Numbered from the stretch's first letter, positions 47,124 through 55,575 are shown. The stretch is 64,000 nt of DNA from JAGLOK01 sp963675575 (GCA_963675575.1 OY776378.1:868001-932000), one strand, 5' to 3'. A program made the numbers and translations. The notes: generated from the sequence alone by a model not told the origin.

Positions 47124-48584
47124 ATGGAATATACATTTTGGTTTGTGGTAGGAAGCCAGCACCTTTACGGCCAAGAGGTAATAAAAGAAGTAGAAGCTCA
47201 TGCAAAGAAAATGGCGGAAGGGTTTAATATGGATGCTCTTATTCCATTTGAAATAGAGTTTAAAGGTGTGGTAACTACACCGGAGGGAATAACGGCGGCC
47301 ATGAAAGCGTCGAACGCAGACGACAGCTGTGCTGGTGTAATAACTTGGATGCATACGTTCTCACCCAGTAAGATGTGGATAACAGGTCTTTCGCTGCTGA
47401 ATAAGCCATATCTTCATCTAAACACGCAGTTTAATCGTGAAATCCCATATGACACCATAGATATGAATTTCATGAATACCAACCAATCGGCGCACGGTGA
47501 CCGCGAACATGGGTTCATAACTGCGAGGCTTAGAATGAAGCGAAGAGTAATATGTGGATATTGGCAGGACAAATCCATGCGTGAAAGAATGGGTACTTGG
47601 ATGCGTGCTGCGGCAGGAGCGACATTTAGTCGTGGGCTTAAAATAATGCGATTGGGTGACAACATGCGCTATGTTGCTGTTACGGAAGGCGATAAGATAC
47701 AGGCAGAGAGGGATTTCGGCTGGAGCGTAAACACATACGGAGTAGGAGAGTATGCAAAACTTGTTTCTGAAGTATCAGAGAAGGAGATAGAAGAATCGCT
47801 CAGAGAGTATAGCGCAAACTATGAAATTGATACTGAAGATATAGAATCAATAAGATATCAGGCAAAACTCGAAGCAGCGCTTCAAAAGATGCTTAATGAA
47901 GGTGATTTTGATGCTTATACAGACTGCTTTGAAGATTTATATGATCTTGAGCAGCTGCCGGGACTTGCATCTCAGAACTTGATGAAAAAAGGAATAGGCT
48001 TCGGAGCAGAGGGAGATTGGAAGACGGCAGCACTTGAAGCTATAGTAAACCAGATGTCACATGGCTTGGATAAAGGTTGGTCTTTTATAGAAGACTATAC
48101 ATATCATATGGAGGAAGACAATGAATATGTCCTTGGCGCGCATATGCTTGAGGTGTCGCCGAAGATAGCAGAAGGCAAACCTAGGATACAGGTACATCCC
48201 CTGGGTATTGGCGGAAAGGACGCGCCGGCGCGTCTCGTGTTTGAAGGCAAAGCGGGAAATGCTATACTTATAACCATAATAGATATGGGCGGTAGATTCA
48301 GAATGATAGTGCACGATATAGAGTCTATAAAGCTAAAAGATAAGATGCCAAACCTCCCTGTGGCGTACACAGCATGGAAACCGATGCCTGACATGATAAC
48401 AGGGAACGAATCATGGATACTTTCAGGCGGCACACACCACAGCGTGATATCATATGATTTAACAGCACAGCATATGAAGGATTTCGCGGAGATTATGGGC
48501 ATAGAATGCATACATATAAGCCGTGAAACTAAAATAGACGAACTCATAGCCCAACTTAAGATGGGCGATATTGTTTGGAGTTAA
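47124..48584 (+). CDS. araA: L-arabinose isomerase
   Basis: A 486-residue enzyme converting L-arabinose to L-ribulose in the cytoplasm. The start is ATG 47124 after GGAGGAAAC; earlier in-frame codons lie inside the end of the kinase gene. Typical features are the N-terminal WFVVGSQHLYG, the segment TWMHTFSPSKMWI, and the metal/active-site regions around GFGAEGDWKTAA and MLEVSPKIAEGKPRI. The length is normal for the family. It is co-transcribed with the kinase (28 bp gap) and araD (1 bp gap). Confidence 0.96.
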   Translation: MEYTFWFVVGSQHLYGQEVIKEVEAHAKKMAEGFNMDALIPFEIEFKGVVTTPEGITAAMKASNADDSCAGVITWMHTFSPSKMWITGLSLLNKPYLHLNTQFNREIPYDTIDMNFMNTNQSAHGDREHGFITARLRMKRRVICGYWQDKSMRERMGTWMRAAAGATFSRGLKIMRLGDNMRYVAVTEGDKIQAERDFGWSVNTYGVGEYAKLVSEVSEKEIEESLREYSANYEIDTEDIESIRYQAKLEAALQKMLNEGDFDAYTDCFEDLYDLEQLPGLASQNLMKKGIGFGAEGDWKTAALEAIVNQMSHGLDKGWSFIEDYTYHMEEDNEYVLGAHMLEVSPKIAEGKPRIQVHPLGIGGKDAPARLVFEGKAGNAILITIIDMGGRFRMIVHDIESIKLKDKMPNLPVAYTAWKPMPDMITGNESWILSGGTHHSVISYDLTAQHMKDFAEIMGIECIHISRETKIDELIAQLKMGDIVWS

Positions 48585-48585
48585 C

Positions 48586-49278
48586 ATGTTAACCGAACTT
48601 AAAAAGAAAGTATGTAAAGCGAACCTTAAACTGGTTGATTTGGGACTTGTTCTTTTTACATGGGGAAATGTTAGCGGACTGGATAAGGAAACGGGATACA
48701 TGGTGATAAAACCTAGCGGAGTGCCTTATGATGAAATGACATATAAGGACATGGTAGTAGTTGATATGGACAGCAATGTAATCGAGGGCAGGTATAAGCC
48801 ATCCTCCGACACTGCTACACATATTGAGATATATAAGAACTTTGAGGGAGTAGGTGGTATAGTCCATACTCATTCCAAGTGGGATACTATATTCGCTCAG
48901 GCTGAAAAGTCCATTCCCGCACTTGGAACAACTCATGCCGATAATTTCCATGGAGATATACCGTGCACAAAAAGTCTTTCACAAGCCCAGGTAGAAGGCG
49001 ACTATGAAAAGGAAACGGGCATACAGATAGTAAAGATCTTTAAAGAGCAAGACATTGAACCTATAGGTATACCCGGCGTAGTTGTCGCAAACCATGCGCC
49101 ATTTACATGGGGCACCACACCGGACAAAGCTGTTGAAAACGCCGCTGTGCTAGAATTTGTAGCTGAAATGGCATACTACACACTAAACATAAATCCAAAT
49201 GCGAATATAAATCAATTCATATTGGATAAGCATTACCTGAGAAAGTATGGCAAAAATGCTTCCTATGGGCAGAATTGA
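48586..49278 (+). CDS. araD: L-ribulose-5-phosphate 4-epimerase
   Basis: A 230-residue class II aldolase-like epimerase making D-xylulose-5-phosphate, which enters the pentose phosphate pathway. The zinc ligands are visible in HTHSKWDTIFAQ and near the C-terminus; TTHADNFHGDIPCT and the N-terminal WGNVSGLD are family-typical. The start is ATG 48586, one base after the araA stop, with GGAG 5 bases upstream inside araA. It is the last gene of the operon that begins at 40323. Confidence 0.96.
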   Translation: MLTELKKKVCKANLKLVDLGLVLFTWGNVSGLDKETGYMVIKPSGVPYDEMTYKDMVVVDMDSNVIEGRYKPSSDTATHIEIYKNFEGVGGIVHTHSKWDTIFAQAEKSIPALGTTHADNFHGDIPCTKSLSQAQVEGDYEKETGIQIVKIFKEQDIEPIGIPGVVVANHAPFTWGTTPDKAVENAAVLEFVAEMAYYTLNINPNANINQFILDKHYLRKYGKNASYGQN

Positions 49279-49600
49279 ATTGCATTAGGCAATGTAAGAT
49301 ACGAAGATGTTTTCTTTCGGATAACGAAGAATATTAAATTGATGAAAGATCTGCCACTGTTATGGAATTAATATAAAGTTAGAAATATTATATAAACATA
49401 ACTATTTATTAAATATTTATATTAGTGACATAGTATAATGCTAGATTTATTATGCTAGAAAAGTTTTGTGCTTGAAATAAAATTCAATGGCCGGTTTTTA
49501 CGGCTTATTTTTTTATACATAAGTAGAATAAAATGGCATATAAAGAATATGATGCAATAAATAGGGTTAAATAACAATGGCTCTGATGTGCCGTTCGCCG
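49279..49600. other. AT-rich gap between ara operon and ICE regulator, weak terminator
   Basis: No gene is seen. A GCCG / CGGC stem with a T-rich loop at about 49490-49504, followed by ATTTTTTT, could end the ara operon transcript. TGCTAGA is directly repeated at about 49439 and 49453 without an evident role. Confidence 0.45.
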
Positions 49601-49638
49601 CCTTTCAGATTTGAAGTTTAAAAATCAAATTCGAAAGG
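49601..49638 (+). promoter_or_regulatory. Hairpin enclosing the ribosome binding site of the sigma-like gene
   Basis: CCTTTCAGATTTGA pairs with TCAAATTCGAAAGG (two mismatched positions) across an AT-rich loop. The second arm includes the RBS (AAAGGA, 49634-49639) of the gene starting at 49648, so translation could be held down until the hairpin opens. Confidence 0.6.
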
Positions 49639-49647
49639 AATAAAGTT

Positions 49648-50109
49648 ATGACGCACTATAAAATACACTACTTAACAGACGGAACAAAGGTCAAGATAAC
49701 GAGCCAACTATTCAATCAGATAAAACAATGGGAAACAGATGGTGTACATATCGATTCAAATTTTTTGGATGAACTAAAGAAACAAGATAATGAATGGATA
49801 AACAGTACACGGCGATATTACAGAAATACCATAGCCATAGAATCACTTTCAATTCAAGTTTTAAATCAGCAGAAAGCTTTAAGAGCAAACAGCTTCCAGA
49901 ATATAAGTAATGATAGGCTATACATAAATAAAATTCTGGAAAACTTATCTGTATGTACTGACACACAGATAAGAAGGTTTTTAATGTATTACTATTTTGG
50001 GTACAGCTTAACAAGCATATCAAGACATGAAAAATGTAGTGAAGGAGCAGTAAGGAAATCAATAAGAAAAGTGAAGGAAAGGATAAATATTTCAAAAAAA
50101 TTGCTTTAG
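49648..50109 (+). CDS. Sigma-70 region 4-like ICE regulator
   Basis: A 153-residue protein. The C-terminal part (about 105-150) is a sigma-region-4-type helix-turn-helix (RRFLMYYYFGYSLTSISRHE, then CSEGAVRKSIRKVKERI). The N-terminal part is a short basic domain with IHYLTDGTKVKITSQLFNQI, typical of the small sigma-like ORFs near the recombinase end of Tn916-like and related ICEs. It probably switches on excision or transfer genes. Its RBS lies in a hairpin. The next gene downstream is the DUF6870-like gene, after a 370-bp structured gap. Confidence 0.8.
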   Translation: MTHYKIHYLTDGTKVKITSQLFNQIKQWETDGVHIDSNFLDELKKQDNEWINSTRRYYRNTIAIESLSIQVLNQQKALRANSFQNISNDRLYINKILENLSVCTDTQIRRFLMYYYFGYSLTSISRHEKCSEGAVRKSIRKVKERINISKKLL

Positions 50110-50482
50110 GGGGTACGAATTTACCTCTTCCCACGGCTATATAGTGTAGGGGTTTTTATTTTATAAAGACTTATGCACCATAAAAAGTGAATAAAAAGCG
50201 TTTCAGGTACAATTCTTTCACACGAGCGATAACATACGCCATGACGATTTAATCCGAGCGAAATAATTGCGATGATATGTGAAAGCCGGAAACATGCTAA
50301 CCGTTGGCCGGCCATACGATAAGGAAGTGAAGCCTTTAAAAATGGGCGGGGTGAAATTCCCATGCGCGATAAGCGGCCTGGAATGCTGTAAACCAAAATA
50401 TAAATCTGAAAGGATTTATGGCATATACGATGCGGCAAATTGTTTTTTGCCGCATACATATGCAAAAACAAGGAGGATTATG
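50110..50482 (+). other. Structured non-coding leader upstream of the recombinase operon
   Basis: No supported gene, but many pairable segments. CTTTCACA (50215-50222) pairs with TGTGAAAG (50278-50285); GCCGG with CCGGC (50285-50312); ATGGG with CCCAT around GGTGAAATT (about 50342-50362). A 10-bp perfect stem ATGCGGCAAA / TTTGCCGCAT is at 50430-50455. Base composition is richer in G and C than the flanks. It may be a regulatory RNA or leader controlling the downstream genes, or a recombination site. An in-frame GTG at 50279 would read through it, but the protein looks unnatural. Confidence 0.45.
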
Positions 50483-50695
50483 ATGGGTGATATATTGAAT
50501 GACGAAATAAAGGACATTAGGGAAATTAAAATAGATGAAAGCAAAACAATAGCTGAACGCAAAGAAAGCTTTTTACAACAAATAAAGGATCCATACCACT
50601 TCAAGTATAAGGATATTATTGTTTCTTTGGATTTTGTCGGCGAAGACAGCTTGGAAGATAAATTAATTGGATTTTTGAAAAGTAAAATAAATTAA
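50483..50695 (+). CDS. Small DUF6870-like protein beside the recombinases
   Basis: A 70-residue acidic protein. Start ATG 50483 has AGGAGG with a 6-nt spacer, whereas ATG 50480 would be too close. The pattern of a central FLQQIKDPYHFKYKD and a hydrophobic VSLDFVGEDSLEDKLIGFLK resembles short DUF6870-type proteins that precede serine recombinases in clostridial ICEs. Such proteins are candidates for recombination directionality factors or regulators, but no function is proven. It ends 90 bp before the recombinase gene. Confidence 0.6.
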   Translation: MGDILNDEIKDIREIKIDESKTIAERKESFLQQIKDPYHFKYKDIIVSLDFVGEDSLEDKLIGFLKSKIN

Positions 50696-50785
50696 GCTCA
50701 AATTTTGTCGTATAAAGAATGGTTGATAAAATGAAAATGGCACTCGGAAATCCTCCGGGAATTAATGAATGGAGGAGTATTTACT

Positions 50786-52450
50786 ATGCCAAGAAAAAAA
50801 TATTATGAAGATAACGTAGAACAGCTTGAAGAAAAGAAAAATGGAGTTTATAAAACCGGACTGTATATAAGGATAAGCAGGGAAGACGGCGACAAAGCTG
50901 AAAGCGACAGCGTAACAAACCAGCGAAAATTGTTAACCAATTATGTGAACGAAAAGACGGATATGATAATTGGTGACATGTATATCGATGACGGGTATAC
51001 AGGAACGAATTTTGATCGTCCTGGTTTCCAGAGGCTGATAGACGATATTAAGTCCGGCTTAATAAACTGTGTAATAGTAAAAGACCTGTCACGTTTCGGA
51101 AGGGATTATATACAGGCGGGTAATTATTTGGAGCAGCTGTTTCCTTTCCTTAACTGCAGATTCATATCAATTCTTGATAATTTGGACAGCCTTGAACGGC
51201 CGGAAGAGATGAACAGTATATTTGTACGCTTCAAGCATATAATGAACGATTACTACAGCAGTGAGATATCAAAAAAGGTAAGAAAAGCCTTCGATGACCA
51301 AAGAAAAGAAGGTAAGCTTATAAGCGCATTTGCTCCGTATGGGTATAAAAAAGATCCTCGGGATATACATCATTTGATTGTTGACCATGAAGTAGTGGAT
51401 ATAGTACGCGATATATTCAATTGGTATGTAAATGGTATGGGTGTAATAAGGATCGCTCATAAACTTAATGATTTAAAAATACTATCACCCGGGATGTACC
51501 GAAGGAAAATGGGAATATATAAATCCAATCACTGCAGATGCGGGGAACTATGGAGACCGCAGACAATAACAAAAATGCTAAAGAACAAAACATATATAGG
51601 CTGTATGGACCAGAAAAGGCATACAACCCTAGATTACAAGAATAGAAAAAAGATATACCTGCAAGAAAGTGAAAGGATATTTGTCGAAAACACACATCAG
51701 GCAATAATCGATAAATCAACGTTTGAAAAGGTACAAAGTAATTTTGCCAGATGTACAAGGACTCCTCCATATGAGAAGAGAGTTTATCTGTTTTCTGGCT
51801 TTTTAAGATGTGCAGACTGCAGGCATGCTATGATAAGATCGTCCAGCATAACTAAAGGGAAAGCATATACATATTATAAGTGCAGAACATATAACCAGGT
51901 GTCAAAAGCCAAATGTCCGCAATCACATAGTATTAATCACGATCTTTTAGTAAGTGTTGTTAAACATGCGATTAATACACAAATCTATACGGTAATCAAT
52001 ATGAAAAATGTAATAAGCAAGGTGAGGGAAGATTATATTCCTAAGACCAATATGGATTTTGGTAATGAGATACGCCTCAGAAGAAAAAGGATGAAAGAAA
52101 AAAGGAAGTTAAAAATCGGTTTATATGAAGATTTGAAATCCGGCTTGATATCTAAACAGGAATATCTTGATATGAAACAAAAATATGACAGTGAAATCAA
52201 TGAACTGGAAGAATCAATAGAGAAACTTAATCAGGAAGAAAATGAAGCACATCATCTGGAAGAGAAGAATCTGATTTGGATGAAGCAATTTGAGGAGAAC
52301 TATAATATAAAAGAACTTTCAAGAGACCTTCTAATTTCATTGGTCGAAATGATATATATAAATGCGGATAAAAGTGTCAACATCCAATTCAAGTACCAGG
52401 ATGAATTCAAAAAAGCGTCAAGCCTTTTGTCGAGACAAATAAGTGTTTAG
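50786..52450 (+). CDS. Large serine recombinase 1
   Basis: A 554-residue site-specific recombinase for ICE integration or excision. The start is ATG 50786 after GGAGGAG. The resolvase N-domain has the catalytic Ser31 in YIRISREDG, and DDGYTGTNFDRPGFQRLIDD and KDLSRFGRDYI follow. A recombinase domain comes next, then a zinc-ribbon-like cysteine cluster (RCADCRHAM ... CRTYNQVSKAKC) and a long coiled-coil (about 425-500). The C-terminal part fits the TnpX/TndX group. It is followed 12 bp later by a second recombinase, so both are probably made together. Confidence 0.93.
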   Translation: MPRKKYYEDNVEQLEEKKNGVYKTGLYIRISREDGDKAESDSVTNQRKLLTNYVNEKTDMIIGDMYIDDGYTGTNFDRPGFQRLIDDIKSGLINCVIVKDLSRFGRDYIQAGNYLEQLFPFLNCRFISILDNLDSLERPEEMNSIFVRFKHIMNDYYSSEISKKVRKAFDDQRKEGKLISAFAPYGYKKDPRDIHHLIVDHEVVDIVRDIFNWYVNGMGVIRIAHKLNDLKILSPGMYRRKMGIYKSNHCRCGELWRPQTITKMLKNKTYIGCMDQKRHTTLDYKNRKKIYLQESERIFVENTHQAIIDKSTFEKVQSNFARCTRTPPYEKRVYLFSGFLRCADCRHAMIRSSSITKGKAYTYYKCRTYNQVSKAKCPQSHSINHDLLVSVVKHAINTQIYTVINMKNVISKVREDYIPKTNMDFGNEIRLRRKRMKEKRKLKIGLYEDLKSGLISKQEYLDMKQKYDSEINELEESIEKLNQEENEAHHLEEKNLIWMKQFEENYNIKELSRDLLISLVEMIYINADKSVNIQFKYQDEFKKASSLLSRQISV

Positions 52451-52462
52451 CGGGATATAACA

Positions 52463-54046
52463 ATGATTAATATATCAAGAAAAGAAGAATATGTCTGGAA
52501 TACAGCCCTGTATATACGACTATCTCAGGATGATAAGGATAAGAGTGTAAGCAACAGTATAATCAATCAGAAGAAACTTCTTAATGATTTTGTCTCACAA
52601 ATAGAAGGCGAAGAATTCAATGTAATTGATAATTACATCGATGACGGATATACAGGAACCGATTTTAACAGGCCGGCATTCAAACGTATGATGCACGATG
52701 TAAAAACAGGCAGGGTAAATTGTATAGTAGTCAAGGATTTATCCAGGTTTGGGCGTGAGCATATAGATGTTGATAATTATCTGGAAAGAATATTCCCTTT
52801 GTTGGGAGTGCGTTTTATCTCTATGATGCAACATCTTGACAGCTTCAAGAACCCGGAAAAGATGAACAGCATCGAAATCCCTTTTCTTAATCTTATTAAT
52901 GAGGAATACGCCAGGGACATATCACGGAAAACAAAAGCCAGCCTGGAAACGAAGCGCAAAGAAGGTAAATATGTATATGGAAGAGCACCGTATGGGTATA
53001 TAAAGGATCCTGAAGATAAGTACCATTTGATAATAGATGAACATCAAGCCGAGAATGTTCGGGAAGTTTTCAGTCTTTATCTTTCAGGTAAAAGTATAAC
53101 CTTTATTCTAAAAAGCTTGAAAGAAAAATCAAAGAGCCAAGGACATAATGACTGTTGGGACAAGAAGAAAATAAGGAAGATGCTTTCTAACAGGATATAT
53201 ATTGGCGATATGGTTCAGGGTATAACAGCGAAATATAATCATAAGACAAAGAAACGCTACATACTTCCAGAAAAGGATTGGATAGTAGTTCCTAATACCC
53301 ATGAAGCCGTTATTTCCAAAGACAAATTCAATGCAGTGCAAATACAGTTAAGCAAGACCATTTGTTCCAAATCCGGAGATGTCGAGCCGTCTATACTTGC
53401 TGGATACTTAAAGTGTGCTGATTGTGGCAAGAAGATGGTCAGGACAAGCGCGACAATAAACGGTAAGACATATAAGAGATTTGTTTGTTCAGCATACAAG
53501 AAGCTGGGAAAGGAAGCTTGTGCGAGCCATATAATAGGTGAGGATGTTTTACTGGAAATAATATTAACCACCATACAAACACAGATTAATTCTGTTATAA
53601 ATGCTGAAAGCGTTATTAAAAAGACACAACAGGAAATAGTCAAAGCCAAAGAAAAACTGTTTCACAGGAATAAAATCAAGCACATTGAGGATGAACTTGA
53701 TAAAATCGGCAATCTGAAAAGGGGATTATATGAAGATTATAAAGAAGAAATAATCAACCTTGATGAATACAACATTATGAAGTCGGAGTATGAAAAGGCT
53801 TATTTAAAAAAGCGAAACGAGCTAAACATACAAAAAAAATATCTTGAGAAAATCAAAAAAAGGGAGTATTCAGGCAACAAATACATTGAGAATTTTAAAA
53901 AGCATAAAAATATCACCGAGCTTTCAAGGGAGGCTATATTGAGCCTGATTGATGAAATAATTGTATTCAGGGATAAGAGGATAAAAATACTATTCAAGTT
54001 CAGAGACGAGTATAAAAAAATGATGTCCATAATTGACACTCAATAA
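52463..54046 (+). CDS. Large serine recombinase 2
   Basis: A 527-residue recombinase, related to but clearly different from the preceding one. The catalytic Ser21 is in YIRLSQDDKDK, followed by DDGYTGTDFNRPAFKRMMHD and KDLSRFGREHIDV, a zinc ribbon (KCADCGKKM ... CSAYKKLGKEAC) and a C-terminal coiled-coil rich in Lys and Glu. All catalytic motifs are present. Its stop is 18 bp before the terminator that closes the element. Two tandem large serine recombinases may act as a pair or provide separate integration and excision functions. Confidence 0.93.
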   Translation: MINISRKEEYVWNTALYIRLSQDDKDKSVSNSIINQKKLLNDFVSQIEGEEFNVIDNYIDDGYTGTDFNRPAFKRMMHDVKTGRVNCIVVKDLSRFGREHIDVDNYLERIFPLLGVRFISMMQHLDSFKNPEKMNSIEIPFLNLINEEYARDISRKTKASLETKRKEGKYVYGRAPYGYIKDPEDKYHLIIDEHQAENVREVFSLYLSGKSITFILKSLKEKSKSQGHNDCWDKKKIRKMLSNRIYIGDMVQGITAKYNHKTKKRYILPEKDWIVVPNTHEAVISKDKFNAVQIQLSKTICSKSGDVEPSILAGYLKCADCGKKMVRTSATINGKTYKRFVCSAYKKLGKEACASHIIGEDVLLEIILTTIQTQINSVINAESVIKKTQQEIVKAKEKLFHRNKIKHIEDELDKIGNLKRGLYEDYKEEIINLDEYNIMKSEYEKAYLKKRNELNIQKKYLEKIKKREYSGNKYIENFKKHKNITELSREAILSLIDEIIVFRDKRIKILFKFRDEYKKMMSIIDTQ

Positions 54047-54063
54047 ACCAAAAAGATAAAATG

Positions 54064-54090
54064 TAAGCACATGATTCGCTCATGTGCTTA
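54064..54090 (+). terminator. Terminator after the recombinases
   Basis: An 11-bp perfect stem TAAGCACATGA / TCATGTGCTTA with a 5-base loop, followed by ATTTTC. The core GCACATG / CATGTGC is like that of the hairpin at 4580. Confidence 0.8.
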
Positions 54091-54134
54091 ATTTTCACCC
54101 AAATAAGGCAGATTTATGTCCAATTGGGGGTATT

Positions 54135-54226
54135 TGGCGGAGAGATAGGGATTCGAACCCTAGGTACCCGCAAAGGCACACTGGTTTTCAAGACCAGCTC
54201 CTTAAACCAGACTCGGACATCTCTCC
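54135..54226 (-). tRNA. tRNA-Ser(UGA)
   Basis: On the minus strand the gene begins GGAGAGAT at 54226 and ends ATCTCTCC, G and an encoded CCA at 54135. The anticodon stem and loop GGTCTTGAAAACC gives anticodon UGA (Ser). A long variable arm and GGTTCGAATCC in the T-arm are as expected for tRNA-Ser. The 3' end faces the element. Confidence 0.95.
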
Positions 54227-54434
54227 ACATAAAAATTATTGCTATGCGATTATAACAAACCTTATTTTAGGTGTCAATATAAATAGTCTTTTTCTTCGTT
54301 TTATTTCGTTTTTTTGCTTTGAAAAGGGCATGCATAGATATTGCGGCAGATAAGTCGTGATTGCAAAGCGCCTGATTGTATGAATCTGGATAAAAAAGTG
54401 GCTGAGGACTGCTGTTTTCAGCTAAACCAATTTA
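54227..54434. other. Upstream region of tRNA-Ser
   Basis: No gene. The reading frame 54084-54353 across it is a shadow of the tRNA. It should contain the minus-strand tRNA promoter. Confidence 0.5.
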
Positions 54435-54475
54435 TATGTAGTTAAGAGCAGTGGCGCAATGTGAGCTGCTTTTTT
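54435..54475 (+). repeat. Intergenic repeat, copy 1
   Basis: 41 bp beginning TATGTAGTTAAGAGCAG and ending GAGCTGCTTTTTT, identical at 37 of 41 positions to 55637-55677. AGCAG and CTGCT can pair before the T-run, so it may act as a terminator. Weaker similarity continues to GATGGAAGGGTATT at about 54517-54530. Confidence 0.75.
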
Positions 54476-54666
54476 GTTGCCTGTTTGGCCTTTGGCGGGT
54501 CGGATTTTGATGGTGAGATGGAAGGGTATTTTTTCTCGATCTTATTGTAAATATATTTTTGGGGAGGATACGCTTAAAATCATACACTTTTTTGCGAGAA
54601 ATAAGTAATAGTGATAAAATATATTTACAATTTAATATCTCTTTATGATTGGTGGTGTTCATTATA

Positions 54667-55575
54667 ATGTCAAAGAAAGGTCTGCCGATATTTTTGATGG
54701 TTGCATTGCTTCTGATTTCATTAATGCTAACCGGATGCCCTAAAGAAGATGAAGAAGAAGGAATCAAAATCGCAAAAGAAATATTTCTCTACACATCGAC
54801 GCCAACACCTGAACCGATGCCAACGCCAACACCCATGCCGGAGGTAAAAGTTGGACTTCATTTTACCGAGGATGATATAGAATTAATTAATGATGAATGG
54901 CTTCCGATGAATTGGAAAATTAGCAATTTTCCCGGGCATTATGCTACCTACATCAACTATAATTGGCTGGTTGATAAGTCTCAACTGATATATGAATTTC
55001 GACCGCTTGATATGGACGAAGATGAAGCAAAGGAAGTTTTTGGAAAGAAGATGTTCGATAAGATACCTGCACAAGCATATCATTCCGGTGCGTGGGCTGG
55101 TGAGACAAAAGCGGATGGAGGCTCACTTGAAGCTTCGCTGAATATCGTCACTTATAATGAAATATTTAGCGTATACATTACTTTCGTGGTCGCGGGCGCT
55201 GATCCGCTGACAGCTATAAAAGCTCTTCAGGACCGTCATTGGCCAAACGATATCATTATCGATGCTCTTGTGAAAGGTCAATTAGCAGTTGACGGGATTG
55301 CCTATTATTATCAGACAAAAGAATCGGAGATTTCCAAAACGTGGTCATTGGGGCCGGAAACTCTTCTTGTGTACGGTATGTATAAAGACTTATATTCAGA
55401 CGATCCCAGTTTTACTGAAAGCACGAGCGATGATTATTCTTCGTCGAGTATGGGGGTTTCGTACTTAATGAAGCTAGATGATGGTACTACATTGTCTCTT
55501 CCGATGGCTATTCAAGTATGGGAAGGCCCCGGCATGTTTAATATGTCGCTTGGTGCAAGACACATTGTTGAATAG
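54667..55575 (+). CDS. Lipoprotein of unknown function, 302 aa
   Basis: A lipoprotein signal with lipobox LMLTGC (Cys24), if translation starts at ATG 54667. A short Pro/Thr linker (TPTPEPMPTPTPMPE) comes next, then a globular extracellular domain of about 240 residues with Trp-rich and Tyr-rich stretches. No known domain is recognised. It is flanked on both sides by copies of the same intergenic repeat and lies outside the element. The RBS is weak (GGTGGTG), so the start is inferred mainly from the signal peptide. Confidence 0.75.
   Translation: MSKKGLPIFLMVALLLISLMLTGCPKEDEEEGIKIAKEIFLYTSTPTPEPMPTPTPMPEVKVGLHFTEDDIELINDEWLPMNWKISNFPGHYATYINYNWLVDKSQLIYEFRPLDMDEDEAKEVFGKKMFDKIPAQAYHSGAWAGETKADGGSLEASLNIVTYNEIFSVYITFVVAGADPLTAIKALQDRHWPNDIIIDALVKGQLAVDGIAYYYQTKESEISKTWSLGPETLLVYGMYKDLYSDDPSFTESTSDDYSSSSMGVSYLMKLDDGTTLSLPMAIQVWEGPGMFNMSLGARHIVE

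Larger units (their letters stand above)
1..54090. mobile_element. Integrative and conjugative element, left end outside window
   Basis: The left part carries type IV secretion genes (VirB6, VirB3/PrgI and VirB4 types, NlpC/P60 hydrolase) and surface proteins on the plus strand. The right part ends with a sigma-like regulator, a small DUF6870-like gene and two large serine recombinases, finishing at a terminator 45 bp from the 3' end of a tRNA-Ser gene. Transfer genes, cargo, regulator and recombinase in this order is the Tn916-type layout. That the carbohydrate genes at 17.8-49.3 kb belong to the same element is inference. Two separate elements, or an IS-mediated fusion at 15.3-17.8 kb, are alternatives. 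No attachment-site repeat could be paired, because the other end is not in the window. Confidence 0.6.

Noticed and set aside
50345..50380. GGGGTGAAATTCCC resembling part of an FMN or cobalamin riboswitch
   Set aside because: Only this short piece matches. The other conserved segments of either riboswitch are missing, and the downstream gene has no link to those cofactors.
50279..50482. In-frame GTG extension of the DUF6870-like gene through the structured gap
   Set aside because: The extra 68 residues look unnatural, the strong RBS lies directly before ATG 50483, and the region has RNA-like pairing instead.
54084..54353. Plus-strand 89-aa frame over the tRNA
   Set aside because: It is the well-known spurious frame made by an antisense tRNA-Ser sequence (RDSNPR-type peptide) and has no RBS.
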